Below are positions 8,427-16,550 of a stretch of 64,000 nt of DNA, piece by piece. The number at the start of each line of letters is the position of its first letter. Position 1 is the first letter of the stretch. This DNA is from CAG-390 sp003523225. Lineage in GTDB: Bacteria > Bacillota > Clostridia > Oscillospirales > CAG-272. Position numbers and translations under genes: made by a program. The stretch is from assembly GCA_902461815.1 (NCBI GenBank), contig CABPZE010000001.1, forward strand, positions 1 through 64,000. Direction: 5' to 3'. A model generated the notes under the pieces. It was not told the DNA's origin. It saw nothing but the letters and a program-made list of their open reading frames with translations, and made no database searches.

Positions 8427-8933
8427 ATGGAATGTCATAATGAAGAAATCATTATCCCCGGCATATCGGGAATAGTGTCGCTGAGGGAATGCCCCGAGGC
8501 TATACCGGAGGCTGCAGAGTGGTTTCACGGAAAATGGGGAATACCGGTCGGGGCGTATCTTGAGAGCATGAGGCTTTCGTGCGCCGCAGATGGCGGCGTC
8601 CCGGAGTGGTGTGTGATCTTTGATGCGCAACGCAGGATAATCGCAGGGCTGGGGGTCATCGGAAACGACTTTCACAAGCGTCCCGATCTTACGCCCAACC
8701 TTTGCGCGCTTTATGTTGAAGCTCCTTACCGCAAGCGCGGACTTGCGCGGGCATTGCTGGAGCACGCCTGTATGTCGCTCCGGAAGCACGGTATCGGTAA
8801 CGCGTATCTTATTACCTCGCACACAGAATTCTATGAGAGGTGCGGTTGGGATTTTTACGGTATGGTTGAGGAAAACGACGGCGGCATGATACGTATGTAT
8901 CACCGCAGCTGCGGAGGCGCGGAGCTGAAATGA
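8427..8933 (+). CDS. GNAT-family N-acetyltransferase
   Basis: The 168-residue protein has the acetyl-CoA-binding motif A of the GNAT fold at about residues 96-115 (VEAPYRKRGLARALLEHA), preceded by a strand ending LCALYVEA. GNAT enzymes move an acetyl group from acetyl-CoA to amines on small molecules or proteins. The acceptor is unknown. It overlaps the next gene by 4 bp (ATGA), so the two are translationally coupled. It is the first complete gene inside the split-cotJC interval. Confidence 0.85.
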   Translation: MECHNEEIIIPGISGIVSLRECPEAIPEAAEWFHGKWGIPVGAYLESMRLSCAADGGVPEWCVIFDAQRRIIAGLGVIGNDFHKRPDLTPNLCALYVEAPYRKRGLARALLEHACMSLRKHGIGNAYLITSHTEFYERCGWDFYGMVEENDGGMIRMYHRSCGGAELK

Positions 8934-9424
8934 AAAAGCTATATCTTATCGGCGGGACTATGGGGGTCGGTAAGACCACGGTGTGTCAGATACTTAAAGA
9001 GAAGCTGCCGGGCAGTGTGTTTCTTGACGGCGACTGGTGCTGGGACATGCATCCTTTTGCAGTTACCGAGGAAACAAAGCGGATGGTGATGGATAATATC
9101 ACTTATCTTTTGAATCAGTTTTTGCGATGCAGCGTTTATGAAAATATAATTTTCTGTTGGGTGATGCATGAGCAGGGAATTATTGACGAGCTGCTATCCC
9201 GCGTGAATACCTGCGGAGTTGAAGTAAAAGTTATTTCACTTGTTTGCAGTGCGGAGGCGCTTAAAGACCGTCTTTTGAAGGATGTGGATGCGGGAATACG
9301 CAAGGCGGACATAGTTGCAAGAAGCACCGCCCGATTGCCGCTTTACAGTGCGCTTGATACGATAAAGCTTGATGTGTCCTGTATGACGCCCGAAGAAGCG
9401 GCGGAGCGAATTAAGGCTCTGTAA
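8930..9424 (+). CDS. P-loop kinase-like ATPase
   Basis: The 164-residue protein has a Walker A loop at residues 8-17 (GGTMGVGKTT) and the compact size of small-molecule kinases such as shikimate, gluconate or nucleoside kinases. The sequence FLDGDWCWDMHPF after the first helix matches the strand carrying a substrate-binding aspartate in those enzymes. An arginine-rich stretch (RLLKDVDAGIRKADIVARS) could form the lid. The substrate cannot be named. It is coupled to the upstream acetyltransferase gene by an ATGA overlap. Confidence 0.75.
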   Translation: MKKLYLIGGTMGVGKTTVCQILKEKLPGSVFLDGDWCWDMHPFAVTEETKRMVMDNITYLLNQFLRCSVYENIIFCWVMHEQGIIDELLSRVNTCGVEVKVISLVCSAEALKDRLLKDVDAGIRKADIVARSTARLPLYSALDTIKLDVSCMTPEEAAERIKAL

Positions 9425-9473
9425 AGCAGAGCAAAAAGAAAAATAAAAAATTTCAAAAAAATATTTTTTAAAA

Positions 9474-9500
9474 TGCAACCATCCCCGACCTGAACGTGTA
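9474..9500 (+). promoter_or_regulatory. Candidate ECF sigma promoter (autoregulatory)
   Basis: TGCAACC at 9474-9480 and CGTGTA at 9495-9500 are 14 bp apart, like the AAC / CGT promoters read by ECF sigma factors. It lies directly upstream of the ECF sigma gene, as expected for autoregulation. The inference has not been tested against other copies. Confidence 0.5.
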
Positions 9501-9537
9501 TATATAGGTGAGGACGGATTTGCGGAAAGGAGGACGC

Positions 9538-10104
9538 ATGGATGACGAAAGAATCGTTGATCTGTACTGGCTACGCGATGAGCGTGCAATCAGCGAAACC
9601 GCCTCAAAATATGAGTCCTACTGTATGAAGATCTCGATGAATATTCTGAATGATCGGCAAGACAGCGAGGAAAACGTAAACGATACCTGGCTTCAGACAT
9701 GGAACGCTATACCTCCGAATCGTCCCGCGTGCTTTTCTGCTTTCGTGGGTAAGATCACAAGAAACCTTGCGATAAACCGAATGAGAGCGCGGTACGCAGA
9801 GAAACGAGGAGGCGGCGAATTTACCGTATCACTTGACGAGCTTGATGAATGCACTCCCGACCGTGATTCTGTCGGCGAGCAGCTTGACGCGCAGGCGCTT
9901 TCCCAGTGCATCAGTGCTTTCCTGTGGGAGCAGAAAGCGGAGATGCGGCGGGTGTTTGTGCGCAGATACTTCTTTTGCGAGTCAGTGAGCGACATTGCCG
10001 AGCGTTTCGGTATAAGTGAAAGCAAGGTGAAATCCATTTTGTTCCGGATGAGAAGCAAGCTGAAGCTGCATCTGGAAAGAGAGGGCTATATCTATGAAAC
10101 ATAA
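9538..10104 (+). CDS. ECF-type RNA polymerase sigma factor
   Basis: The 188-residue protein has region 2 at about residues 20-85 (with EENVNDTWLQTWNAIPP and the helix KITRNLAINRMRARYAEKR) and region 4 at about 125-180 with a helix-turn-helix (VSDIAERFGISESKVKSILF). ECF sigma factors redirect RNA polymerase in response to an outside signal. The start at 9538 follows GGAAAGGAGG; a GTG at 9508 would add ten residues without support. The next gene overlaps by 11 bp and is likely its membrane anti-sigma partner. A candidate self-promoter lies 40-65 bp upstream. Confidence 0.9.
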   Translation: MDDERIVDLYWLRDERAISETASKYESYCMKISMNILNDRQDSEENVNDTWLQTWNAIPPNRPACFSAFVGKITRNLAINRMRARYAEKRGGGEFTVSLDELDECTPDRDSVGEQLDAQALSQCISAFLWEQKAEMRRVFVRRYFFCESVSDIAERFGISESKVKSILFRMRSKLKLHLEREGYIYET

Positions 10105-10642
10105 AGTAATGGCTGACGCCCTTACCATGATCGACGATGCACTGATCGAGGATTCGGACATCAAAGGGATCGACCGCCAGACGCGTATTCTGCGTTATGC
10201 AAAAAGGTTCGGCGGTCTTGCGGCTTGTCTTGTTATTATTGGCGGATTGTTTATCCTTGCCGGTAATCAGGACAGGATACTCTTGGACGGTCAAAAGCTG
10301 ACCGGCGATCCCATAGAGCTTGTGCTCGTCAGTCCTGAGCCTTATGGAGCGTCTGTCGGGACCCGCAATACTTCTTACACTATCGAATTTACACTAAGCT
10401 TCAACAAAGCAACAAAGCTCTCTTGCCGCACAGCTGAAATAACCGTTATTGATGACGCGAAAAATGCTGTTCACACCGGCGACGGTTATATAGCAGAGGG
10501 GAGCACGACCATCCGTTTGCCACTGACGGATGAGATATCAGACATCTCGATCTCAACCGATCGTGGTTATGATATCGTTCTTACCAGACACGAGGATACC
10601 GACAAGTGGTACATTAGTCTTGAAAAACAAAAAAATAAATAA
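10094..10642 (+). CDS. Putative anti-sigma factor (single-pass membrane protein)
   Basis: The 182-residue protein has a cytoplasmic N-terminal segment of about 37 residues starting MKHKVMADALTMIDDALI. One membrane helix follows (about 38-57, FGGLAACLVIIGGLFILAG), then an outer domain of about 120 residues rich in beta strand. The topology and the 11-bp overlap with the ECF sigma gene are typical of anti-sigma factors, where the inner segment binds the sigma factor and the outer domain senses a signal. I do not recognise the outer domain. The role is inferred mainly from context. Confidence 0.6.
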   Translation: MKHKVMADALTMIDDALIEDSDIKGIDRQTRILRYAKRFGGLAACLVIIGGLFILAGNQDRILLDGQKLTGDPIELVLVSPEPYGASVGTRNTSYTIEFTLSFNKATKLSCRTAEITVIDDAKNAVHTGDGYIAEGSTTIRLPLTDEISDISISTDRGYDIVLTRHEDTDKWYISLEKQKNK

Positions 10643-10661
10643 AAAACAGGAGAACACAAAA

Positions 10662-11270
10662 ATGAAAAAAATCGTAGCAATTATTCTTGCATCAATCATG
10701 CTTCTGGCTTTCGCATCCTGCGGGAACAACAATAACGGCGGTGAGACCACAACAGACGCCGACACCACCACGGCAGCTCCCGGAGAAACCACTTCTGCTG
10801 AGTTGACCACCGCAGCCCCCGAAGAGACGACCGCTGAGGCTTCCAATGATATAATTCCCACCGTTGATGAGAAGACGCTGGGCGGCAAGCTTTGGGCAAG
10901 CTTCCTTGATACTTGCAAGTCTAACCCCTCTGCAACCACCGAAGAGATCGCTAACGCTGTTTCTTCCATCTCCGAAATTCAGTTCATGAAAATGGTATCT
11001 CCTATCGAACCCGGTCTTCTCGCCGGCTTTGATAACACTGAGATCAAGGGCTTCAAGTCCGGTCACGCTTTCGGTCCCATGATTGGTTCCATTCCGTTCA
11101 TCTGCTATATATTCGAGCTTGAGGATGGCGCGGATGTTGCGGCTTTCGTCAAGAATCTGACCGATTCCGCGAACCCCCGTTGGAATATCTGCGTCGAGGC
11201 AAAACAGACTGTTGCAGGTTCTTACGGCAATTACGTTTTCTTCGTAATGTGCCCCGATTCGATGCAGTAA
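10662..11270 (+). CDS. Lipoprotein with T/E/A-rich linker, unknown function
   Basis: The 202-residue product has a lipoprotein signal (MKKIVAIILASIMLLAFASC, lipobox FASC, Cys20). A linker of threonine, glutamate, alanine and proline repeats follows to about residue 65, then a folded domain of about 135 residues. It should be displayed on the outer membrane face. The start follows ACAGGAG. The gene lies 19 bp after the putative anti-sigma gene, so it is probably part of the same unit and may be a target or sensor of the ECF system. The folded domain is not recognised. Confidence 0.7.
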   Translation: MKKIVAIILASIMLLAFASCGNNNNGGETTTDADTTTAAPGETTSAELTTAAPEETTAEASNDIIPTVDEKTLGGKLWASFLDTCKSNPSATTEEIANAVSSISEIQFMKMVSPIEPGLLAGFDNTEIKGFKSGHAFGPMIGSIPFICYIFELEDGADVAAFVKNLTDSANPRWNICVEAKQTVAGSYGNYVFFVMCPDSMQ

Positions 11271-11279
11271 AAACTTAAT

Positions 11280-11302
11280 GGGGAGGGCGCAATGCCTTCC
11301 CC
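11280..11302 (+). terminator. Terminator-like hairpin after the lipoprotein gene
   Basis: GGGGAGGGC pairs with GCCTTCCCC with one mismatch around a short loop. There is no clear T run, so termination is uncertain. Confidence 0.35.
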
Positions 11303-11351
11303 GAATTAATATAAATAACCTGACATATTACGACAAGGGGGCGGTATATCC

Positions 11352-12755
11352 TTGCTTTTCTCGAGTATCAGCTTTATTTATTACTTCCTTGCAGCATCGC
11401 TGATAATTTATTTTATCGTGCCGTTCAAATTCAAGAACCTTGTGCTGCTTGTTGCCAGTCTGGCATTTTACTTTTACGGTGAGCCTGTATACACGTTGCT
11501 TATGCTTGGAACAGCACTTTCAAGCTATATCCACGGTCTTCTTATTGATCATTTCCGCGGACGTAAGCTCGCAAAGGTATTCCTTTGGTCCTCGGTCATC
11601 ACAAGTGTTCTGGTGCTTGGATTCTTCAAGTATTCGGATTTCTTTATAAGCAATGTAAACAACATTTTCAACACGAAAATATCGTTGTTGGGTCTGGCGC
11701 TTCCTATAGGTATTTCATTTTATACCTTCCAGACGCTCAGCTACACAATAGACGTATATCGCGGAGAAGCTGCGGTTCAGAAAAGCTTTATTCGTCTTGC
11801 AACCTATGTTACGCTTTTCCCTCAGCTCATCGCCGGGCCTATTGTCCGTTATACGACTGTTGAGGAGGAGCTGTCAAACCGCAAACACTCCTTTGAGAAC
11901 TTCTCCTATGGCGTCAACCGCTTTATAATTGGTCTGGGCAAAAAGGTGCTGATCGCAGATACGCTTTACTCGATGGCTACTTCTTTGCACACCATGAATG
12001 AAGCGTCTGTCGGAGGAATGTGGCTTTATGCGATTGCAATTTCTCTCTATACCTATTTCGACTTTTCCGGTTATTCGGATATGGCGATAGGTCTCGGGCG
12101 TATCTTCGGCTTTCACTTCCTTGAGAACTTCAACTATCCCTTTATTTCCCGCAACGTAGCCGAGTTCTGGAGAAGATGGCATATTTCCCTCGGTTCATGG
12201 TTCAGAGACTATATATATATTCCGCTGGGCGGAAACCGTGTTCCCGTGCTTCGCTGGATGTTCAATATTCTCGTCGTTTGGTTCTTGACAGGCTTCTGGC
12301 ACGGTGCAGACTGGACTTTTATTGTCTGGGGACTTTACTTTGCTTTGTTCCTTGTTCTTGAAAAATTTGTTCTCAATAAATTTTTTGCAAAGCTGCCGCG
12401 CTTTTTCTCGCACATTTACGTAACCGTTGCGATCATTATCAGCTTTGTCATTTTCCACGGTTCCGGAATGTCAGGTGCAGTTTCCGACCTCGGTAGTATG
12501 TTTGGCGCAGGTGGTCTGCCGATCTGGTCGGGCGAAACGACATACACCCTTGTCAGCTATATTTTCGTTCTGCTTATTGCGATCGTCGGATCAACGCCGC
12601 TTATTAAAAATGCGGTCCTTAAGCTCAAGAAAAATGAAAAAGTATGCCGCGTTATCAATGTGCTTGAGCCTGTATTCCATATTGCGGTATTGCTTATTAC
12701 AACTGCGTATTTTGTTGACGGTTCGTTCAGTCCGTTTCTCTACTTCAGATTCTGA
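11352..12755 (+). CDS. MBOAT-family membrane O-acyltransferase (AlgI-like)
   Basis: The 467-residue polytopic protein belongs to the membrane-bound O-acyltransferase family. It has the conserved WRRWHISLGSWFRDYIYIPL (His277) and the catalytic histidine in GFWHGADW (His317). AlgI-type members pass acetyl groups across the membrane for O-acetylation of exported polysaccharide or wall polymers. A TTG start is chosen because the protein then begins LFSSISF, as AlgI relatives do, and AAGGGGG lies about 10 bp upstream. The next gene encodes a DHHW/AlgX-like partner 14 bp later, so the pair probably acetylates a surface glycan. Confidence 0.9.
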   Translation: MLFSSISFIYYFLAASLIIYFIVPFKFKNLVLLVASLAFYFYGEPVYTLLMLGTALSSYIHGLLIDHFRGRKLAKVFLWSSVITSVLVLGFFKYSDFFISNVNNIFNTKISLLGLALPIGISFYTFQTLSYTIDVYRGEAAVQKSFIRLATYVTLFPQLIAGPIVRYTTVEEELSNRKHSFENFSYGVNRFIIGLGKKVLIADTLYSMATSLHTMNEASVGGMWLYAIAISLYTYFDFSGYSDMAIGLGRIFGFHFLENFNYPFISRNVAEFWRRWHISLGSWFRDYIYIPLGGNRVPVLRWMFNILVVWFLTGFWHGADWTFIVWGLYFALFLVLEKFVLNKFFAKLPRFFSHIYVTVAIIISFVIFHGSGMSGAVSDLGSMFGAGGLPIWSGETTYTLVSYIFVLLIAIVGSTPLIKNAVLKLKKNEKVCRVINVLEPVFHIAVLLITTAYFVDGSFSPFLYFRF

Positions 12756-12769
12756 TAAGGAGGGTTATT

Positions 12770-13879
12770 ATGAAAAATTCTGTTAGAAATATTGTTGTTA
12801 CAGTGACCTTCTGCGTCTTTATCGCGTTTTTCGTTGTATTTTGCACGATCCAGTTTTTCAATCCCGTTGAGACTTCCGAGTCGGAGCGTCGTCCGCTGGC
12901 TCAATTTCCGACCGATATCACCTGGAATGGAATAATTGACAAAACGGTCATTGACGAATTTGAAGACTATACCGTTGATCAGTTTCCGTTCCGTGAGTTT
13001 TTCCGCTCTCTGAAGGCAAACTTTCAGATCAACGTCCTTCATCTGAAAGAGTATAACGGTCTTGCTTTCCAGGATGATTATATTGCAAAGATCGAGCCGG
13101 AATTTACCGATGAGCTTGTTGATTATTCGCTTGGCAGACTTCAGTTTATCTATACGAAGTATCTGACCAACAACGGCGGCAAGACTATTATTTCGTTAGT
13201 TCCCGATAAAAACTACTATCTTGGCAGGGATCACGGTTATCCCTCACCGGACTATAAGTCACTTGCCGAAAAGTTTCAGGCAGCACTTCCGGATGCCGAA
13301 TATGTTGACATTTTCGATTGCCTTGAGCTTGAAGACTATTATCGCACCGACACTCACTGGAGTCAGGATAAGATAGCCGCCGTTGCGGAGAAACTGGCAG
13401 CCGCTCTCGGTGTTTCGGACAGTCTGTCGGGTAACTACACCGAAAACCGTCTTGAAGGCTTCAAGGGCGTTTATTACGGTCAGAGTGCACTTCATCCTAA
13501 GCCTGATACACTTATCTATCTCACGAGCGAGATCCTGAACGCCTGTACTGTATTTGACTATGAGACGGGCAAGACAGGCAGCATATATGATCTTGAACTG
13601 TTTGAGGGGAAAGACGGATATGACGTTTTCCTTTCGGGCACCCGTGCGCTTCTGCGTATCGACAATCCGAACGCCACGACCGACAAGGAGCTGGTAGTAT
13701 TCCGCGATTCCTTCGGTTCAAGTCTTGTGCCTCTGCTTGCTGAAGGCTATAAGAGCATATATGTTGTGGATATCCGTTATATTGTGCCGGACTACCTTGG
13801 TCAGCTTATCGACTTTGAAGGAAAGGACGTACTGTTCATTTACAGCGCGCTTGTTCTTAATCAGAAGGCTTTCAAGTAA
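12770..13879 (+). CDS. DHHW-family protein (AlgX/AlgJ-like acetyltransferase partner)
   Basis: The 369-residue protein has one N-terminal membrane helix (about 8-29) and an exported SGNH-like domain. It contains TDTHWS (Asp194, His196), which defines DHHW/ALGX-like proteins, and a later FRDSFGSSL with the candidate catalytic serine. Relatives take the acetyl group delivered by the MBOAT protein and put it on an extracellular polymer. The gene follows the MBOAT gene by 14 bp with an AAGGAGG site and ends at a good terminator, so the two form an operon. Confidence 0.85.
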   Translation: MKNSVRNIVVTVTFCVFIAFFVVFCTIQFFNPVETSESERRPLAQFPTDITWNGIIDKTVIDEFEDYTVDQFPFREFFRSLKANFQINVLHLKEYNGLAFQDDYIAKIEPEFTDELVDYSLGRLQFIYTKYLTNNGGKTIISLVPDKNYYLGRDHGYPSPDYKSLAEKFQAALPDAEYVDIFDCLELEDYYRTDTHWSQDKIAAVAEKLAAALGVSDSLSGNYTENRLEGFKGVYYGQSALHPKPDTLIYLTSEILNACTVFDYETGKTGSIYDLELFEGKDGYDVFLSGTRALLRIDNPNATTDKELVVFRDSFGSSLVPLLAEGYKSIYVVDIRYIVPDYLGQLIDFEGKDVLFIYSALVLNQKAFK

Positions 13880-13903
13880 TTATTCTGTTTTTCATCATCA
13901 TAT

Positions 13904-13930
13904 AAAAAGAGTCCGGAAGGACTCTTTTTA
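13904..13930. terminator. Terminator of the MBOAT-DHHW operon
   Basis: AAAAAGAGTCC, loop GGAA, GGACTCTTTTT forms a perfect stem with a T run. Confidence 0.9.
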
Positions 13931-13969
13931 TATAACAAATCTTCCTTGCTTTCATGGTGTTATTCCGTC

Positions 13970-13998
13970 TTGACATCAAAGCAAGGTGATGTTATAAT
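13970..13998 (+). promoter_or_regulatory. Consensus sigma-A promoter
   Basis: TTGACA (13970-13975) and TATAAT (13993-13998) match the consensus exactly with a 17-bp spacer. It faces the metallopeptidase gene and predicts a start near 14005. Confidence 0.8.
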
Positions 13999-14026
13999 GA
14001 GTAAGATCATTTTTATTTAGCCCCTG

Positions 14027-14668
14027 ATGATTTGGGTGTTTGAGAATGATTTGCTTTTGGAGATTACCATTGACTTGACAGAGAATGGCATTGCCGCTAA
14101 AATGAATTACGATACAGAAATAATCCGCAGCGGGCGGAAAACAATATCGGTTGAAATAACACGGGAGCTGCGCGTTATTGTGCGCGCTCCGTTTAATATG
14201 AGCAGGGAAGAAATAACAGGCTTTCTTCAGAAAAAATCCTCCTGGATAAATTCGCATCTTGAGTCCATGCGAAAAAGGAAGCTTGAGGAGAGCGAACGCG
14301 GTGAGTCGTTGCGGTTTACGAACGAGGAGATCAAGGCACTTGCCGGCGATGCATTAAGGGTGATTCCGGGGCGGGCAGATCACTTTGCACCGTTGGTCGG
14401 GGTAGAGTACCGAGGCATTACCATACGCAATCAGCGGACAAGATGGGGGAGCTGTTCTTCAAAAGGAAATCTTAATTTCAACTGCCTGCTCATGCTGACG
14501 CCACCCGATGTGCTGGATTATGTTGTGGTGCATGAGCTTTGTCATCTTATTGAGATGAATCACTCCCCGCGTTTCTGGAGTGAGGTGCGCCGCGTTTTGC
14601 CCGGATATGAAGCACCGAAAAGGTGGCTTAAGGAGAACGGCGGCGCTTTGATCGAAAGAATGAAATAA
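14027..14668 (+). CDS. YgjP-like zinc metallopeptidase domain protein
   Basis: The protein has up to 213 residues. The C-terminal half carries the zinc motif HELCH (His169, Glu170, His173) followed by EMNHSPRFW, and upstream RTRWGSCSSKGNLNFN, all typical of the YgjP/DUF45 metallopeptidase family (gluzincin-like fold). Family members are thought to be intracellular peptidases; the substrate is unknown. The start is uncertain because neither ATG 14027 nor ATG 14102 has a good ribosome site. The later one agrees better with the length of relatives (about 188 residues). A consensus promoter lies just upstream. Confidence 0.8.
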   Translation: MIWVFENDLLLEITIDLTENGIAAKMNYDTEIIRSGRKTISVEITRELRVIVRAPFNMSREEITGFLQKKSSWINSHLESMRKRKLEESERGESLRFTNEEIKALAGDALRVIPGRADHFAPLVGVEYRGITIRNQRTRWGSCSSKGNLNFNCLLMLTPPDVLDYVVVHELCHLIEMNHSPRFWSEVRRVLPGYEAPKRWLKENGGALIERMK

Positions 14669-14673
14669 AAAAA

Positions 14674-14714
14674 GGGGTGTTAAAAAAATTCCTTCTGAAT
14701 TTTTTTAACACCCC
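14674..14714. terminator. Terminator after the metallopeptidase gene
   Basis: GGGGTGTTAAAAAAATTC pairs perfectly with 14697-14714 around a 5-nt loop. It belongs to the GGGGTGT-armed hairpin family. Confidence 0.8.
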
Positions 14715-14730
14715 AAACGACATTGGACTT

Positions 14731-14752
14731 GACGGCTGAAAGCCGTCATTTT
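14731..14752 (+). terminator. Second terminator-like hairpin
   Basis: GACGGCT, loop GAA, AGCCGTC, then ATTTTT. It lies in the gene-free stretch 14669-14973, which holds four hairpins and no convincing gene. Confidence 0.5.
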
Positions 14753-14809
14753 TCCACAGCATTCACCCGAATTCAGACCAGATCAAGGGCAAAACCGACC
14801 AAGATCGCC

Positions 14810-14879
14810 GTAAAATGCCGGATTCCCGACCGACATTTTACTGGGGCTGTAAAAAACATCGAGTTTTTTACAGCCCCAG
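14810..14879. repeat. Two adjacent inverted repeats before livF
   Basis: GTAAAATG-CGG at 14810-14821 is mirrored at 14830-14841. Immediately after it, CTGGGGCTGTAAAAAAC (14841-14857) pairs perfectly with 14863-14879. The second hairpin lies downstream of the liv operon on the minus strand and may help end it. Confidence 0.6.
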
Positions 14880-14973
14880 AACATGTTCTTGGCGGCAAAA
14901 CGTCGCCGCCTGGGAAACGTACCGATGCAAATTCAGCTTTTTGAGCCGAAGCAGATCGGTTTTACGGTAACGC

Positions 14974-15672
14974 TTACCCTCCGAGATATGCACGTTTGAT
15001 CTGATCGCTCGATGCAAGCTCTGCTCCGGTTCCTGAAAGAACGATACGTCCAGATTCGCAGACGTAGGCTCGGTCGGCAATGGCAAGAGCCATTTCGGCA
15101 TTCTGCTCTACAAGCAGAATGGTCGTGCCGGCTTCATGAAGCTCCTTGATAATATCAAAGATCTGCTGTACCAGAATGGGAGCGAGTCCCATCGAAGGCT
15201 CGTCAAGCATCAGAAGCTTTGGGTGGCTCATAAGAGCGCGTCCCATTGCAAGCATCTGCTGTTCGCCTCCGGAAAGTGTTCCGGCAATCTGATTTTTGCG
15301 GTGCTTCAGACGCGGAAAGCGCCGGAAAACGTCGGCTATGTCTTCCTTTACTCCGCTTTTTTGCGTGTAAGCACCCATTTCAAGGTTCTCCTGCACCGTC
15401 ATTTGCAGAAAAATGCGTCGTCCTTCGGGAACATGAGCTATCCCTTCCGACACGAGCTTATAAGGCTCTGTGTGGGCAATGCTTTTCCCATTGAACAGTA
15501 TTTCTCCCGTTTTGGACCTCAGAAGTCCGGAAACGGTTTTGAGGGTCGTGGATTTTCCGGCGCCGTTTGCGCCGATAAGAGCAACGATCTCACCGTCGTT
15601 TACGTTGAAGGAAACGTCCTTGAGAGCGTGAATGTTGCCGTAATATACGTTGATGCCGTTGACCTCAAGCAT
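14974..15672 (-). CDS. livF: Branched-chain amino acid ABC transporter ATPase LivF
   Basis: The 232-residue ATPase has Walker A (GANGAGKST), signature LSGGEQQ, Walker B (LLMLDEPS) and the LivF-type sequence GIAHVPEGRRIF. With LivG it powers uptake of leucine, isoleucine and valine through the LivHM channel. The start at 15672 follows AAAGGAGG and overlaps the end of livG by 8 bp. Longer frames upstream lie within livG and were rejected. It is the last gene of the livKHMGF operon on the minus strand. Confidence 0.93.
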   Translation of the reverse strand: MLEVNGINVYYGNIHALKDVSFNVNDGEIVALIGANGAGKSTTLKTVSGLLRSKTGEILFNGKSIAHTEPYKLVSEGIAHVPEGRRIFLQMTVQENLEMGAYTQKSGVKEDIADVFRRFPRLKHRKNQIAGTLSGGEQQMLAMGRALMSHPKLLMLDEPSMGLAPILVQQIFDIIKELHEAGTTILLVEQNAEMALAIADRAYVCESGRIVLSGTGAELASSDQIKRAYLGG

Positions 15673-16549
15673 TGTCAGCCCCCTCCTTTTTCTTTCCGAG
15701 GTATGCTGTAATAACTGCCTCGTTATTCTGTATGTCGTCCGGCGTTCCCTTGGCAATTACCTTTCCGTGATCGAGCACACAGATACCCTCGCAGATGTTC
15801 ATGACAAGCCGCATATCATGTTCGATAAGCATTACGGCAATGCCGAACGTGTCGCGGATACGGATGATGTTTTCCATCAGCTCCTCGGTCTCGTGAGGGT
15901 TCATTCCGGCGGCAGGCTCATCAAGCAGAAGGATCGAGGGCTTGGTGGCAAGCGCGCGTACTATTTCAAGGCGGCGCTGAGCTCCGTATGGAAGGCTGCC
16001 TGCCTGAGCATCGGCAAGATCCGACATACCGAAGAAGTCAAGAAGCTCTATTGCGCGGTCGTTGGCGCGGCGCTCCTCGCGGCGATAACCGAAGGTGTGC
16101 GTAAGCGAGGCGAGCAGGTTTTCGTTCATTGAATTGTGAAGCCCGACTTTTACGTTGTCGAGCACCGACATATTGTTGAAAAGTCTGATATTCTGAAAGG
16201 TGCGGGCGATGCCCATGCGGTTGACCTGAGCGGTGCTTTTGCCGGCGGTGCTGTATCCGTTGAGCATGATATTTCCGCGCGTGGGCTGGTAAACATTTGT
16301 CAACAGATTGAAAACGGTGGTCTTTCCGGCTCCGTTGGGACCTATAAGTCCGGCAATTTCAGTGCGACCGATAACGAGCGAAAAATCATCAACGGCGTTG
16401 AGTCCGCCGAAACTGACGCCGAGGTGGATCGCTTCAAGAACCGGCGGGGTTCTGAGGTCGCGTTCCGGTACAAAAGCGTTGGAAGGAAGCGGAACCAGCG
16501 GGGAAGCCAATTTGCCGTGTTTGGGCGGAATATTCTTTTCGCGGTCCAT
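15665..16549 (-). CDS. livG: Branched-chain amino acid ABC transporter ATPase LivG
   Basis: The 294-residue ATPase has Walker A (GPNGAGKTT), the LivG region GIARTFQNIRLF, a degenerate signature (LPYGAQRR) and Walker B (ILLLDEPAAGMNP). An N-terminal extension of about 36 residues rich in proline precedes the domain and is longer than usual. It is the second ATPase of the LivFG pair. It lies 1 bp after livM and overlaps livF, so the three genes are tightly coupled. Confidence 0.93.
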   Translation of the reverse strand: MDREKNIPPKHGKLASPLVPLPSNAFVPERDLRTPPVLEAIHLGVSFGGLNAVDDFSLVIGRTEIAGLIGPNGAGKTTVFNLLTNVYQPTRGNIMLNGYSTAGKSTAQVNRMGIARTFQNIRLFNNMSVLDNVKVGLHNSMNENLLASLTHTFGYRREERRANDRAIELLDFFGMSDLADAQAGSLPYGAQRRLEIVRALATKPSILLLDEPAAGMNPHETEELMENIIRIRDTFGIAVMLIEHDMRLVMNICEGICVLDHGKVIAKGTPDDIQNNEAVITAYLGKKKEGADNA

Positions 16550-16550
16550 A

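Noticed and set aside
14723..14944. 73-codon frame in the hairpin cluster
   Set aside because: It is built from the inverted repeats themselves.
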